Below are positions 1 through 11,500 of a DNA stretch of 64,000 nt, one piece after another. Made by a program: the position numbers and the translations under genes. Where the stretch lies: the NCBI GenBank assembly GCA_022577435.1, contig JAKOON010000058.1:712001-776000 (forward strand), read 5' to 3'. The DNA comes from Embiotoca jacksoni (lineage: Eukaryota > Chordata > Actinopteri > Embiotocidae). Every line of letters begins with the position of its first letter. Position 1 is the stretch's first letter. The notes under the pieces were generated by a model, which saw nothing but the letters and a program-made list of their open reading frames with translations, had not been told where the DNA came from and ran no database searches.

Positions 1-2569
1 CATGCCATGTTATGGACTTTGTGGTGGAACTGATTCCTCAACTGCTGCTTTGAACCTCAGCTTTGACAAGTGGACGAACTTTACCTGCTGATGAAGATCA
101 TGTGATATGATTTAAAGTATGACAATAGCCACTAAATATACTTATTGATAAGGTTGTTTTTAAAAAAAAAAAAAAAAAAAAAAAACAATTTTAACTGTTT
201 TGGAGAACCATTTAAATGAAATCCCACAGCGACAGTTTCATTTCCCTCAAACATCTTCTGCTGTAGTATCTTCCCACTACACACTCCCATTAGAAGCGTT
301 TGAACAGAAAAACAATGTAAATTTGCACAGCAGTGTTGCTCAAACAGGGAAGGGACCAAAATGTGGGTCACATATCTAAAAGTAGGTTGTCCAATTATTT
401 CAGAAAATAGTATTCAGTGCTTCTGGGTAGAGCCGCCAATGCAAGCTAGTCTTGATTAAATAGCCTGAAACATGGGGAACTTTGTCAGATAAGCCAAGAA
501 ATAGCAGGCAAAACAGTTATCAGTTAACTGTTCTTTACAATTCACTAATTAAACATGTTCTATCTTCATGTTCTCATATGCTTCTTTTTGCACACCTCCC
601 ATGATTCATTTCGTTCATAAGCTACTAAATGTCATTTTATCCAAGTTCATTTTCTAAACAATTAAGCAAACAGTCACACATGACAGCAGAGCCCACTGTA
701 AAGCACACAAGCACCATCAAACCAGTTAAGAATAACTGGTTTCTAAGCACAAAGTGAAGAGGATTAATAGTAGTTCCACTCCTGCCCCATTACTGCTGAC
801 CCCAAAGCTAATGTGGCTTACACAGCAGATGGTACAATGCTATGCTAATAGGTCTGAGTCTCTCAGGCAGATAGAAAACATTGCAGAGGCGAGTTTCTTA
901 TCTCTGTTTTACCACGCATAATGATGCCAGAGCTAATGGTTAACAAGCACCCACACAGCTTGTAGTCAGAGGTGGAACAGGGATTTTGAGCTCAGGCCAG
1001 GTGGGCTTTACTAACACCTCCCCATCTTTTTTTATTCATTAAACCCTGTCAGAATCAGGGAGAACAGTTTTGCACTTGCTGAACAAGTGAATATTGTCCA
1101 CCTTGCTGGTGGTGGTATGATTTTACAGCTGAACTGGAAGATCGGTGGTAACAACTTACTTAAAAGATTAGAATGATAATGTTTCCCACCAAGGATAAGT
1201 GTAAGAAAAACATATTTGAATTGCAGCTATAATATTACATATCCCCTGGAAACACATTGCCATCTCATTTAAATGCCAGAGTGTATCATCATTATCTAAA
1301 CACTGTAATTATCCCCACCCTTCGATTTGCTTTCCTTATAATCACCCTCACACTAAAATAGCTGAAAAGAAATGAAGCTTGAAAAATCAGGGCGATTTGT
1401 TTGTCAGAAAGTTGCCATATTAGAGGTTTTGAGAAATGATTAAATTAATTACTGCAAGATTAATAACATCACTAAAGAAAAAAGTATGAAGGAAATATAT
1501 AAGGAAACAAATTATAGTTCTGAAACAAGTTGAATCAAAATCAAATCACTTTTAGGGGGCAGATCAAACTGAGTTTCAGCTACAGCAAAGACAGTCAAAA
1601 ACGAATGCTGTTATTTTCTTTTTTTTCAATCAATAAACTCTTCAAATGATGAAATGATGAAAGGCGTTGCCTGTACAGTTGAACCACCAGACAATTATGA
1701 ACCAATTCTGCAATATCCATCAGTTGCAATGAGAACCTTAATGTTTTGGTTTAACAGTCAACGTTACTGTTTGTTTGACTTTGTGCTCTCATCAACACTG
1801 TTATCAGGCAAAAAACTGAATGCTAAACTGAATGCTAACACCCAGCACCAAATAGAAGACAAAGTTAGCACCCAGCTGGTGAAGTGATCAATCAGCAGAG
1901 AGGAACAATATTTCCCTCAGGAATCAGTTGAGACCGTAACATTTACATTTGCCTAGAAACGTGGCTGCTCTGTGTCTTTACCTTTTGCTAAGACGCCATA
2001 TCATCTTTATGAGGTGATATTATGCCAGCGTTGTGCTAACATGTTGTTGCATTTCCCTAAAACTCAAGAAATGCAAGTTTAAACAAAATCATTTATATCA
2101 AATTTTGAGCAAGACAACACTGCTGCCTCCAATTAAAGTCTAAACCAAACAGTGACAGCAGCTTCGAAGGATGCTGATTGTGAAACTGTAAGGTTATAAT
2201 TCAAAAGTATGTTGCAAAGCATGTAATTAATATCCAAAATAAATCAAAACAAAACCAAGAAACCAATCAGCAGGGGGACTTTCAGCTTTTCCCGATTCAA
2301 AGCCAAACGAAAAAGGCTCCACACTTGGCGAGATCTCATTACTGATGAGCACAAATACAACAGAGTGGATGTCAAAGTGCCAGACGGTGAAAGCTGCCCC
2401 AGATGCAGGGAAGATGTTTCAGCACTAACTGTAGCTCGCTGTAGACCTCCATCTGCCCAGCTGAGCTCCATTCCTCCAGTTTAGCTGATTCAGCGATAGT
2501 TCTGCTTAATGGTATACTCGGCTGCTTCCATACATCCTCCCTGCATTCTGTTCATTTTTAAATCTGTTG

Positions 2570-3010
2570 TTTTTAATCTCTCTTGCAATTTTATTTTTTA
2601 CATTTCTTCCTTCCAACCTCTCTTCCATGGCTATCTCTTCCTCTCCCTTTTTTTTGTTTTTGTTTTTGTCATTCACTCTTGCTATCTTCTATTAGTCTTT
2701 TTCTCAGGTCATTTTTTTTTCTAAAGTCATTCCCTCTTTTCTATCTTCACTTTGATGATTATTCTTTCCATTTCATGTATTCTTAGTTTTTTTCTATACT
2801 TCTTTCCACTCTTATTATCCCCTCCATTCCTTCACTTCTTGCAACCTCCTTCCATTTTTCCCTTCCTGTTTCTTTTATTTTGTCATTCCATTTTTTTCCA
2901 ATAACTTCCCTTCTCTCCCTCCACTATTCTCCTCCTTTAGCTTCCCTCATCTATACAGAGGCATATAAATATTTATGTTCTGTTTGTCTATCCCCCCTGG
3001 CTTCCTCCTT
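2570..3010. repeat. Polypyrimidine-rich low-complexity block
   Basis: About 440 bp whose + strand is mostly T and C (many TTTCC, CTTCC and TTTTT blocks). This makes long spurious open frames rich in F, L and S. It lies inside intron 6 of lrfn5. On the transcribed minus strand it is purine-rich, so it is not a pyrimidine tract of the pre-mRNA. Confidence 0.8.
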
Positions 3011-4506
3011 CCCTCCAGAATCATCTTCACGGCTGTGGTAGGTGTCCCAGTGCCACTTGGCTGTGTTTAAAACCCCATAGACCACTTACAACAATAACAC
3101 TGTTGCGTTAGGCTCGCTATATGTTTATGGAGCTATAAAATCTGAATTGGAACATTACGGTGGGATAACGGTGGATATTTTTTCACGCTTTGAGCACAGT
3201 TTAAAGCACAGCTGAGGCAGGTGTTATACCTGGGCCGCAGGGACCGTCGGCACGGATAAACTACTTCCTGCTTGACAGAGACACAGAGAGGGAGGGACAG
3301 CATGCCTTTTTTGAAAGCTTGGATTCATCCCTCACCTCCTGTTGTGCAGCCTCATAAAAAAAAGCTTGCACACAATTTGCTTGATGTGTAGTTTTTTTTG
3401 GCAAATGGCAACCGGCCCCTGTAGCTCGATGGATCTGCTGAAGTGGAAAACAACCGCTGAAAGAACATAGAGGGGAAAAAAAGCACAAAAAAACAACAGA
3501 CAGAGCAGATTAGGAGTGGGGTAGAGAGAGAATGGGCTTCGTGTGCATTCTTTAGTAACTTAGGGAAAGTCAAAGTGGAGTTTGTGTCCTCTAAAAGACC
3601 ATACAGTGCTATTTGGCAAATATTTCAAAGCCTTTATGTCTGGAGGTCTGTAGCAGCTCTAAATCAACCATTTGTCCAGGGCTCAGTTTATGGGTATGAT
3701 TATTTATGTGTGTGTACTTATACAACTGTATTTACTTATACAGTTGAACTGTATTTAACTAACACATACAATGTGTTACAAGTAATCACATCCATCCTGT
3801 TTTGAATTAAGGGATCCTGAAAAGGTCAGAATAAAGACATTACCAAAACCTAATGTTGGCACCTTATCAAAGGGCAATTATTGATATAAAATCATTTCTC
3901 TGATCAATGTTTTACCATTTACCATCATAATCGATCAGTCCAAACAACACATCTGTTCATCTTGGAATTTATTAATTGATTATTTTTCTATTTCCAGAAT
4001 ATCTTGCATTCATCCAAAACCTTAATTAAAGGCAATGATTGGTTCTCCACCTGAATAAGAGTGAATTCTACTTTGTGACCGTTTAATGGCTGTCAGTGTT
4101 GACACTGGCTGTGAGCTTTACTCTCATCGTCGACGAGGCTGGGACGTGTGCAATAAAACCAGTGAAGTATAAAGACAAAAGACAGCATGTGCCGGCTCTG
4201 CCCTGACAGGTCATGTGAAAAAGGTCACTGCATTATTTTCTCGACATCAGCCTTCCCTTGACCTGACCCCGAAGTAAAGGGTTAATGGCATAGGCTTCGA
4301 TACGGGCCGTGTGGATGACTAAAACATGTAATGGTGGTATCACAATACAAGTCACATATTTAGAGCTTTAATCAAAGAAAACAAAAAAATAGAAGTGGGT
4401 TTTTGGAAAATTCAGGGCCATAGAGATATGCCAACAAGGTGTCTTGGCCCCGATCCTGCTCCAGGTACGATAATATCAGTATATTTAGTAAAAAAAAATA
4501 AAAATA

Positions 4507-4530
4507 AATATATATATATATATATATAAT
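4507..4530. repeat. (TA)n microsatellite
   Basis: Alternating TA run of about 12 units inside an AT-rich stretch of lrfn5 intron 6. Confidence 0.9.
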
Positions 4531-5639
4531 ATATCAGGCGCATTGAAATGGCCTTGTTAATGTCACACAACTTAATTTTAATGGGTTATTTAAACCAAAT
4601 ACTGAAGGATGATTCACTGGAATTACTCATATACACAATGATTAAATTGTAGTGATCATTTAGAAAGAAGTATGCTGGGATTGAACAAACACTCAGTTTA
4701 CTCACAGATCAGTGATGTGTCTTTTGCCTCATAAACAACATTTGATGCTGATAATCAGCATTAGTTATCAAAGCTGACACGACCTGCTGCTGGCGCTGTT
4801 TAACAGCACCAGCAGGGAAATAAGAAGGTTTTATATCTGCTCAGGGTTATATAACATATAATGCAGGATATAGCTGGTTCCAGTTTTTCTGATAAATAAA
4901 AATTTGCTGATTTCTTTTTCGACTGAAAATCCTTTGGTCAAACTAAAACAGAAAACCTTTGAGGAAGTCACCTCAGGCTCTGTTGGACATACTTATTCAC
5001 CACGTGATGACATTTAATAGATTAGGTGATTAATAATAAAAAAAAAATAAGGTGCATGTTAATCTGTAATACAAAAGCCCAAATGACATCTGTGAACTCT
5101 CCCCACCTGCTCGACATAATTTTGCTGGGTTTTTTATAAATCCGGTGGATTATGGATTACGTGTTTTCCACGGGAATTATGTACCTGCTAATGGAAAGAA
5201 GGTTTTCAGACATGTTTACACGAATGTCGAAAAATAAAATTGACAGAAAAAATAAAAAATATATTTTTGGTCGGCTGACTAATCAGAGCAAGTACACTGA
5301 ATGTTCAACGGTTGTATAATTTTGGGATGTGTGGGCTTATTAACTCTTGTTAAGTCTGAGAAAATGTATCTTTCGACATTTGTCAGCTCACACTTGGAGA
5401 ACACAAATTTTAAGTGCTTCAAACTTGGAGCTTACGCTTGGATATAGATGTTCTCATCTCCTGCCAGCTACAGTGTATGGATGTCCTTTACCCAATCGCT
5501 GGACTGCATTTTTTTTTTACAACAAAAACAAAGGAAATGCTCATGCTAAATAAAACCAGGATCACAGTGAGCTCACTGTTAAAGGGTTTACTTTTGTGAC
5601 CAACTGGGCATCAGGCCTGCCTCTGGAATAGAAATACAA

Positions 5640-5830
5640 TCCTTAAGCAGGAGGACTGGCGTTAAAACCCCGGTACTGTATCAGTAAACATCTGCCAGTC
5701 TCAAGTGTCCGTGATCGAGACACTGAATCCCTGTCAGCTCCAGGAGAGCTGTTCTGCAGTTCACCCAGACCTCCCATGAGGAAGGAGTGGTGGGTGGGGC
5801 TTCCCAGTAGGGATCAATACAGAACCAAGT
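5640..5830 (+). mobile_element. SINE-like fragment (tRNA-derived type)
   Basis: The stretch AAGTGTCCGTGATCGAGACA, followed by CTGAATCCC, is a diverged form of a motif (AAGTGTCCTTGAGCAAGACA, then CTGAACCCC) that is widespread in fish SINEs. About 40 bp before it, GCGTTAAAACCCCGG resembles a tRNA B box with flanks. Boundaries are not clear and no target duplication was seen. Confidence 0.5.
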
Positions 5831-7609
5831 GTTGCAACTATAACATTTCAGATATGCAGCAGACCAAAGGTCCGAAGGGTGAACATAACACAGTGTGAAG
5901 GAAACTTACAGAACCCACTCTGACACGCAGCAGCATTATGCTGAGCAGGTGGGGAGTGCAGCGCAGAAATGTCAGTGTGGCAGATCAATAAACTCTCATT
6001 GAACCTGAAAAGTAAGTGTCCTCTCTGTGACAATGGGGCCAGATTCCCCTTATCTGTCTTTCTCTTTCCCTCCCACTCTCACCACCTTCCCTCTCCGTTG
6101 TCTACCTCCACGTTCCATTCACACTTTTCTTTTCTCACTCTTTTCTATTATGTTTTTCTCACTCTGTCCCTCTTCTCTCTCTGTGTTTGGGTAATGAAAA
6201 AGGCTGAATCAATGGGCTGCTGCTTTGTGCCAGCTAAGGTGTTGAATGGAAATCAATCCGCTATCTAAAGACAAGAGGGTGGCAAAATTACACAGAGACG
6301 CACAAATGACTTCATATTGGAGGAAAAAAAAATAAGAAGGGAGAGTCAGGAGGAGGGGAGGACAGGAAGAAAGAAGGAAAGAGTGACGTGACGGAGAGAG
6401 AGCAGCCATTAGGGTGGGTGGTGAAAGGCTGGCTCCTCACTCCTCCTCCCTGCCCACAAAGGAAGCTGCTTGTTTTTGTGGCTCTCAAACTAAATATTTT
6501 CCAATAAGTATTTCAAAATCTCTTTAAAGTCGCACAAATGCAGAAAGGCTTCGGTGTGCTTTGTAAAAGAAATAAAGAGAAACAGAGGAAGAAATAGAAA
6601 GGAAATACAGCTACCTCTGTGTGAAAGGCTATGATGTTATCTTTACAAGACAGACAGCTATAAATCCCATTGGCACCGTCTCTCTATGATGCATTCTCTG
6701 AATGGGGTTAAGTGCTGATGAATTATGAGAAGAGATTAGGAATAATATGCATGGTAGATAACATGAGCCGATTCATCATTGCATGATCTCTGTTTGTTAA
6801 CCATACATTACTGTAGTCACAGAGCGATAAAGCCTGGAAGATCAAGGATCACTAATTCAAAGCTGGGAGAAAGGGATCAGCTTTCAGAGGAGACTTTCCT
6901 AACAACCCAGGGCTTTGTCATGATTGTGACCCAGACGATCAATCCCAACACTCCTCCAGCTCTTGACGATGGTGATTCATAGAAATTAAGTATGTATGGG
7001 GGCTTAGCAGCGATATAAAAGGCAGAAAATGCGGGCACATTTCCCTACCGAAGCTCTACGTGTTTGTTAATTCCCCCTCCCCACATTTCAACGGAGTAAA
7101 TATTTAGCTCAAATAATAATCATTCCCTGTGAGATCGATCTAATCTGTGTAATCCTGAGCAAATGGCAGAAGTCAAGAAAGGCTAGCAGAGCTCTCGCTC
7201 CCTTCAAGGCCGTCTTGGTGGAGTCAGCAGGCTGCACTGTGCTGCGCCGGCTTGCCGGGCTTTGAGTTGAGGATCATGAACTTTTCTCACGTCTCTTTGC
7301 TTTCCATCCCTGTTTTATCTCCCTGTTGGTCTGCTCTGATAAGACCTGTCTGTCTGCGCTCTAATGCCATGAACTGTGATGGATCGTCCGTACAAACAGT
7401 ATGTTATGATAAAAAACAATGCTTATAGTCTTCCATATTAACATACATTCTGTTTTTGATCAGCTTTAGGGTGGCGACCTTCGGAGGGTTGACCAGACCC
7501 ACATTCACAAAGGGAAATTGGGTTCTGGTTTGCACCAGGCTACTGTCGTGCATGCTGCCTATATGTTGTACTGTAAGATATGTTTAATTTCCATGTTCAA
7601 AACCTGGCT

Positions 7610-7830
7610 TTGTCCATCTAGCACCCTTGTACTGATCTTCAAGTGCCCTTGTGGTGCCTTAATAGTGCTCAAATAGTGACCTTAAAGAATGCACATGGCA
7701 TCCTTGTCCATGTAGTAGTGTCCTTGTAACTTGCCTCATAGCACCCTAGTGTCGTGACCTCACAGCTCCTACAGTGTCCTTTTAAATCCCGTATTGCACC
7801 CTCATAGTGACCTGGTATCTCTTAGGGCCC
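7610..7830. repeat. Degenerate short tandem repeat (minisatellite-like)
   Basis: Loose recurrences of GCACCCT, CCTTGT, TAGTGACCT and TAGTGTCCTT at about 22-28 bp spacing, for example near 7620, 7650, 7675, 7700, 7725, 7748, 7775 and 7800. The units are too diverged to define a firm consensus by eye. Confidence 0.5.
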
Positions 7831-8073
7831 TAGTTGGCTTACATTCTCACTACTATCCGGTTTAGTTTTTTGTTCTGTTTCCATTTCCCGTAATCTCATT
7901 TCCTAACAGCATCATTAAAGATGCATCTAATCAAATGTAATCTAATCTATACAGCTCAGACTCGGGTAATTCTCTACCTCCGCATTGGCCATATCATGGT
8001 TCAGTTTCCACTGTGTAAACCGTCTGACTCTGCAGTGATGAACGTCGGAGACGCGCCGTTCTGTCAATCTTAC

Positions 8074-8541
8074 CTGTAAACCAGCGAGTCGTCCTGGCTC
8101 CCGTTGTACTGTATCTGGAACATTCGGATACCCGGTATATTCCTCTGGAAGTTGAACTTGATCAGCGCCGTTGACGATGTGGCCTCAGCTGTCACCACCC
8201 TCTTATCCACCCCGCCCTTCACGTCACCTGTCACGTTGCTCCCGTTAGCGCCGCCTCGAGTCGACGTGGAAATGTCCGACGATCCCGGGTCGGGCTCTTG
8301 GATGTTGTTGGTGTTGTTGGAGATGTGGGGGAGTTTTATAATGATCAGGTCTATAGTTTGGTGGGCTTCACCGGCGGGGTTGGAGGAGATACAGGTGAAG
8401 GAGCCGGTGTCTTTCACGGTGCTGATGAGGATGTCCAGGGTACCGTTTGTGTAGACCAATGTTCTGGAAGAGTTGGACACCAGTTTGCCCTCAGGAGAGA
8501 TCCAGTGGATGGCTGGCTCTGGGTCACCTCTTGCTTTACAC
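8074..8541 (-). CDS. lrfn5: lrfn5 coding exon 6: Ig domain, linker, start of FN3
   Basis: 468 bp. Acceptor CTCCTTAAAG at 8542, donor GTAAGA at 8073-8068. It encodes residues 308-463: the Ig domain (C309, W321, DTGSFTC with C358), a hydrophilic linker IQEPDPGSSDISTSTRGG with sequons NGS and NVT, and the FN3 start ALIKFNFQRNIPGIRMFQIQ ending at LVYR in phase 2. The break after LVYR is, from memory, the conserved exon border of LRFN genes. The next exon (MIPP...) is not present down to base 1. Confidence 0.96.
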
Positions 8542-11500
8542 CTTTAAGGAGAGAAAATCAGTGGGGTGGAACTTATTATGAGCAAGACAGAATGGGGTCA
8601 ACGGTACAGTAAAAGCAGAGCACTGCTCGGTGGTGGTTTCCGGAATCCCTCCACTTTCCATCTGGGATTAAAGTGGAGGGTAAAAAAAAGTCAGAACATT
8701 ATCTACTTTGTCGGCACAGCACGTTAATTTGAGTTAGATATTACACTTTACATTCCAGCCTTTAGTATTGGGTACAAAAAAAAAAGAAAAAGCGATTGCA
8801 CAGACAAAAAATTAGAGGAATAATAAAAAGAGTTATGCATAGTTTTATATTAAGAAGCTTTTGGATGAAACTAACCATTATTTCCATGATCTATTTACAG
8901 AAACCTGTTTGGATAAGGTCATACAATAGCAGAATGGTCATCAAGTTCCCACAGCCCATAGTGGCAATTTTAAATGTTTTTTTCTTAACTAACAAACAGC
9001 TCCAAAACTCATTTAGTTACATTTCACAGAGGAGACAGCATTATTCAGTAAATATTCACACTTAAAAAGCCTTAACAACAGCAATTTCTTTGCCATCTTT
9101 GCTTTTAGGAGATCATTCCTGCCGACCGCAATAAGACTGTACAATAACTCACCTCTGGCAAAATACATCACATAACAATAACACTGTTGACTGTGTTTCT
9201 TGGTTGTTTGTATATAATATATATAGATATATACTGTACTGTATATACTGTGCATTTTATATTTATATTTTATAGTTTTTACTGCTATTTTACTGCTATT
9301 TTATTGCTTTTCTATTGTTCTATTACTATCTATTGCTTCTGTATGCTGCTGTAGTGAAAAAATTTCCCCTCGGGGATTAATAAAGTAACTACCTAACCTA
9401 ACCTAAATTAATAAATAAACTGTTAATTGTGTTTAACAAATTGATTATTGGTGGTCAAGGCTCTTAATCGGTTAATACGTAAGTACAATAAATCAAAGAA
9501 CTACATGCGCAGTTAATTTATAAACAGTGAAACGGACAAACAAACAATGACATATTTTAAAGCTTTATGAAAACTGAGACATGGATTACGCACGAAAAAA
9601 AAGAAGCATGAGCCACGTGTTAAATCTTGAGGAACTTTAGAAAACACGCTCATACCACAGTTTCATACAATGGTCTTTTGTCTAAATGCATGACTGAAAA
9701 GAGGTGGTTTCAATAATAAATTACTTTTAAATCATCCAAATTACAAGCAATTAAAATTAAAGAACACAAATATCTGGGTTATCGAGGCTCTTCTCTTTGT
9801 TTGTAATTATAATTGCTGTGAAGTGCTTTGAAAACACAACAGAAAAAGTATAATTGATTTTCAGGAGACTTTGCTGTAGAGTCACGCTGCATTTTGAACA
9901 CATTGGTTATAATGTCTGTTACATAAAGAGATTGTAATTTGGAGTCTAATTTGTGGGAAGTGTGAGTTGATGTGGAAGTGAAATGGGACAAATGAAAGCA
10001 ACACAAAGATACATCTAAGTGGTTTTACCTGGTACCAGGTTATGTAGTCATAATGTGGTATTTTAAAGTAAAGGTTGGGTAAATCTGTATCATCACCTAA
10101 TTATTTAACCCACAGTTTCCTGGCTTTTCGCAGTTTTATGAATTGAAATGGTTGCTCCAAAAGATGAACACGTTTAAATGGGTTGACCCGTGCTAATGCC
10201 CATTTATAACCTCATGTATGGCTGAAGGCAAGATACAATAAAAGAAAAAAATAATAGTATCTCATTGAATTTCTTTGCCCTCTTTTTCTAATTTTCATCA
10301 TGTTTCCACATTTGGAAACGTAGCATCTATCACAATTGGACGTGTGTGACCAATATATATGCAAATTAAGTAATTATCATCCCAGACCTGTTGTCTTGAT
10401 TTTGTTTTGTCTTCCTATTTTTTTGTGTGTAATGTGCATCATTGTGCATCATTGAGCTTTTCATATTTTGTGTGTTTCTGTGTGAGTAAAGTGGGATAGA
10501 TTGGTGAGTGGTTATAGGATAGTGATACAAATTTGCAATTTAATGAGAACCTGATTCTTTGACATCTATTGAATGCTTCATGCTTTGTTTTTCATACATT
10601 TCAAGACAAGAACTGTTACCTGAGTGCAACTCTCTGCCCTTCGAGTACCCTCATCTCGTGGGAGTATCTGGTGATGAGTGGAGGCTCACAGAGGAACTCC
10701 TCTTCAGGGATGGACCAAAAGTAGCGGCCAGAGAGGTGCGGGGGTGTTGCACACGTCTCCAGGTCGTCTTCTCTATTTAGCCTCCGCAGCCAGAGTAACT
10801 CACAGTTACAGTGGAGAGGGTTCCCACCAAATGACAGTGCAAAGGCAGAGGGGGTCAGGACCCCCGACGTGGCTAGCACCTGCGAGAGAGACACAACAAT
10901 TGCATGGATACAAACAAAACCAAAGAAAACAGCAGACCAGAACAAATGACATATCTCAGCTAGAAATCATGCAATATTCTTGGAAAATTTGACCTTTTTA
11001 GAGCAAACAATTATTTTCATTGTACATGTGCTGTGTGGACAACATTTTGAATAGCCATATTGTCCAATATCATGCTAATACAGAACATTTTTATTGCTGC
11101 ATCCATCTTTTGAGTCTTCATAAGTAAGGGGCAAAAAATAAATCATATCACCGGAGAGTTTGCATCACTGCACGGACTACCTCCAGCTTCAAGACTTAAG
11201 TTACTGTATCTGAAATCCCTAAATGCTGTTAGAGGCTGTTCTTGAGTTTGATTTTGAATGTGGGCAGACTTTTGGAAATACCTGTGCTCGTTGAAAAAGT
11301 GGGTCTGGCGGCAGCTTTTGGAGTTTATTAGAGGTGACATCCAGCCGGTTGAGTTTCTGTAGAAGGGAAAATGTTCCCTCTGGAATGAAGTCAAACATGT
11401 TGTGGTCTAAACTCAACGTGTGGAGACTCGTCATTTTCTGCAAAAACACCAGAGAAAAGTTTTTATTATCCTTTCATGGAGATGTTTTCAGAATTTCACT

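Larger units (their letters stand above)
1..8073 (-). other. lrfn5: lrfn5 intron 6, incomplete (more than 8 kb)
   Basis: No exon encoding the rest of FN3, the transmembrane helix or the tail was found, so the whole stretch is read as intron. It holds a 23-nt A run at 163-185, an AT microsatellite at 4507-4530, a pyrimidine-rich block at 2570-3010, a SINE-like piece near 5640-5830, a T/C-rich patch at 6050-6185, an AT-rich possible conserved element near 6640-6800 and a degenerate short-repeat block at 7610-7830. Other open frames here are short and unlike any family I know. Confidence 0.85.

Noticed and set aside
3700..3790. TATACAACTGTA / TACAGTTG inverted words
   Set aside because: Short AT-rich palindromic pieces expected by chance.
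1..8073. Search for the remaining lrfn5 exons (FN3 end, membrane helix, tail)
   Set aside because: No minus-strand frame resembles them; they must be outside the window.
8104..8612. Two long + strand frames opposite lrfn5 exon 6
   Set aside because: Shadows of the real minus-strand exon.
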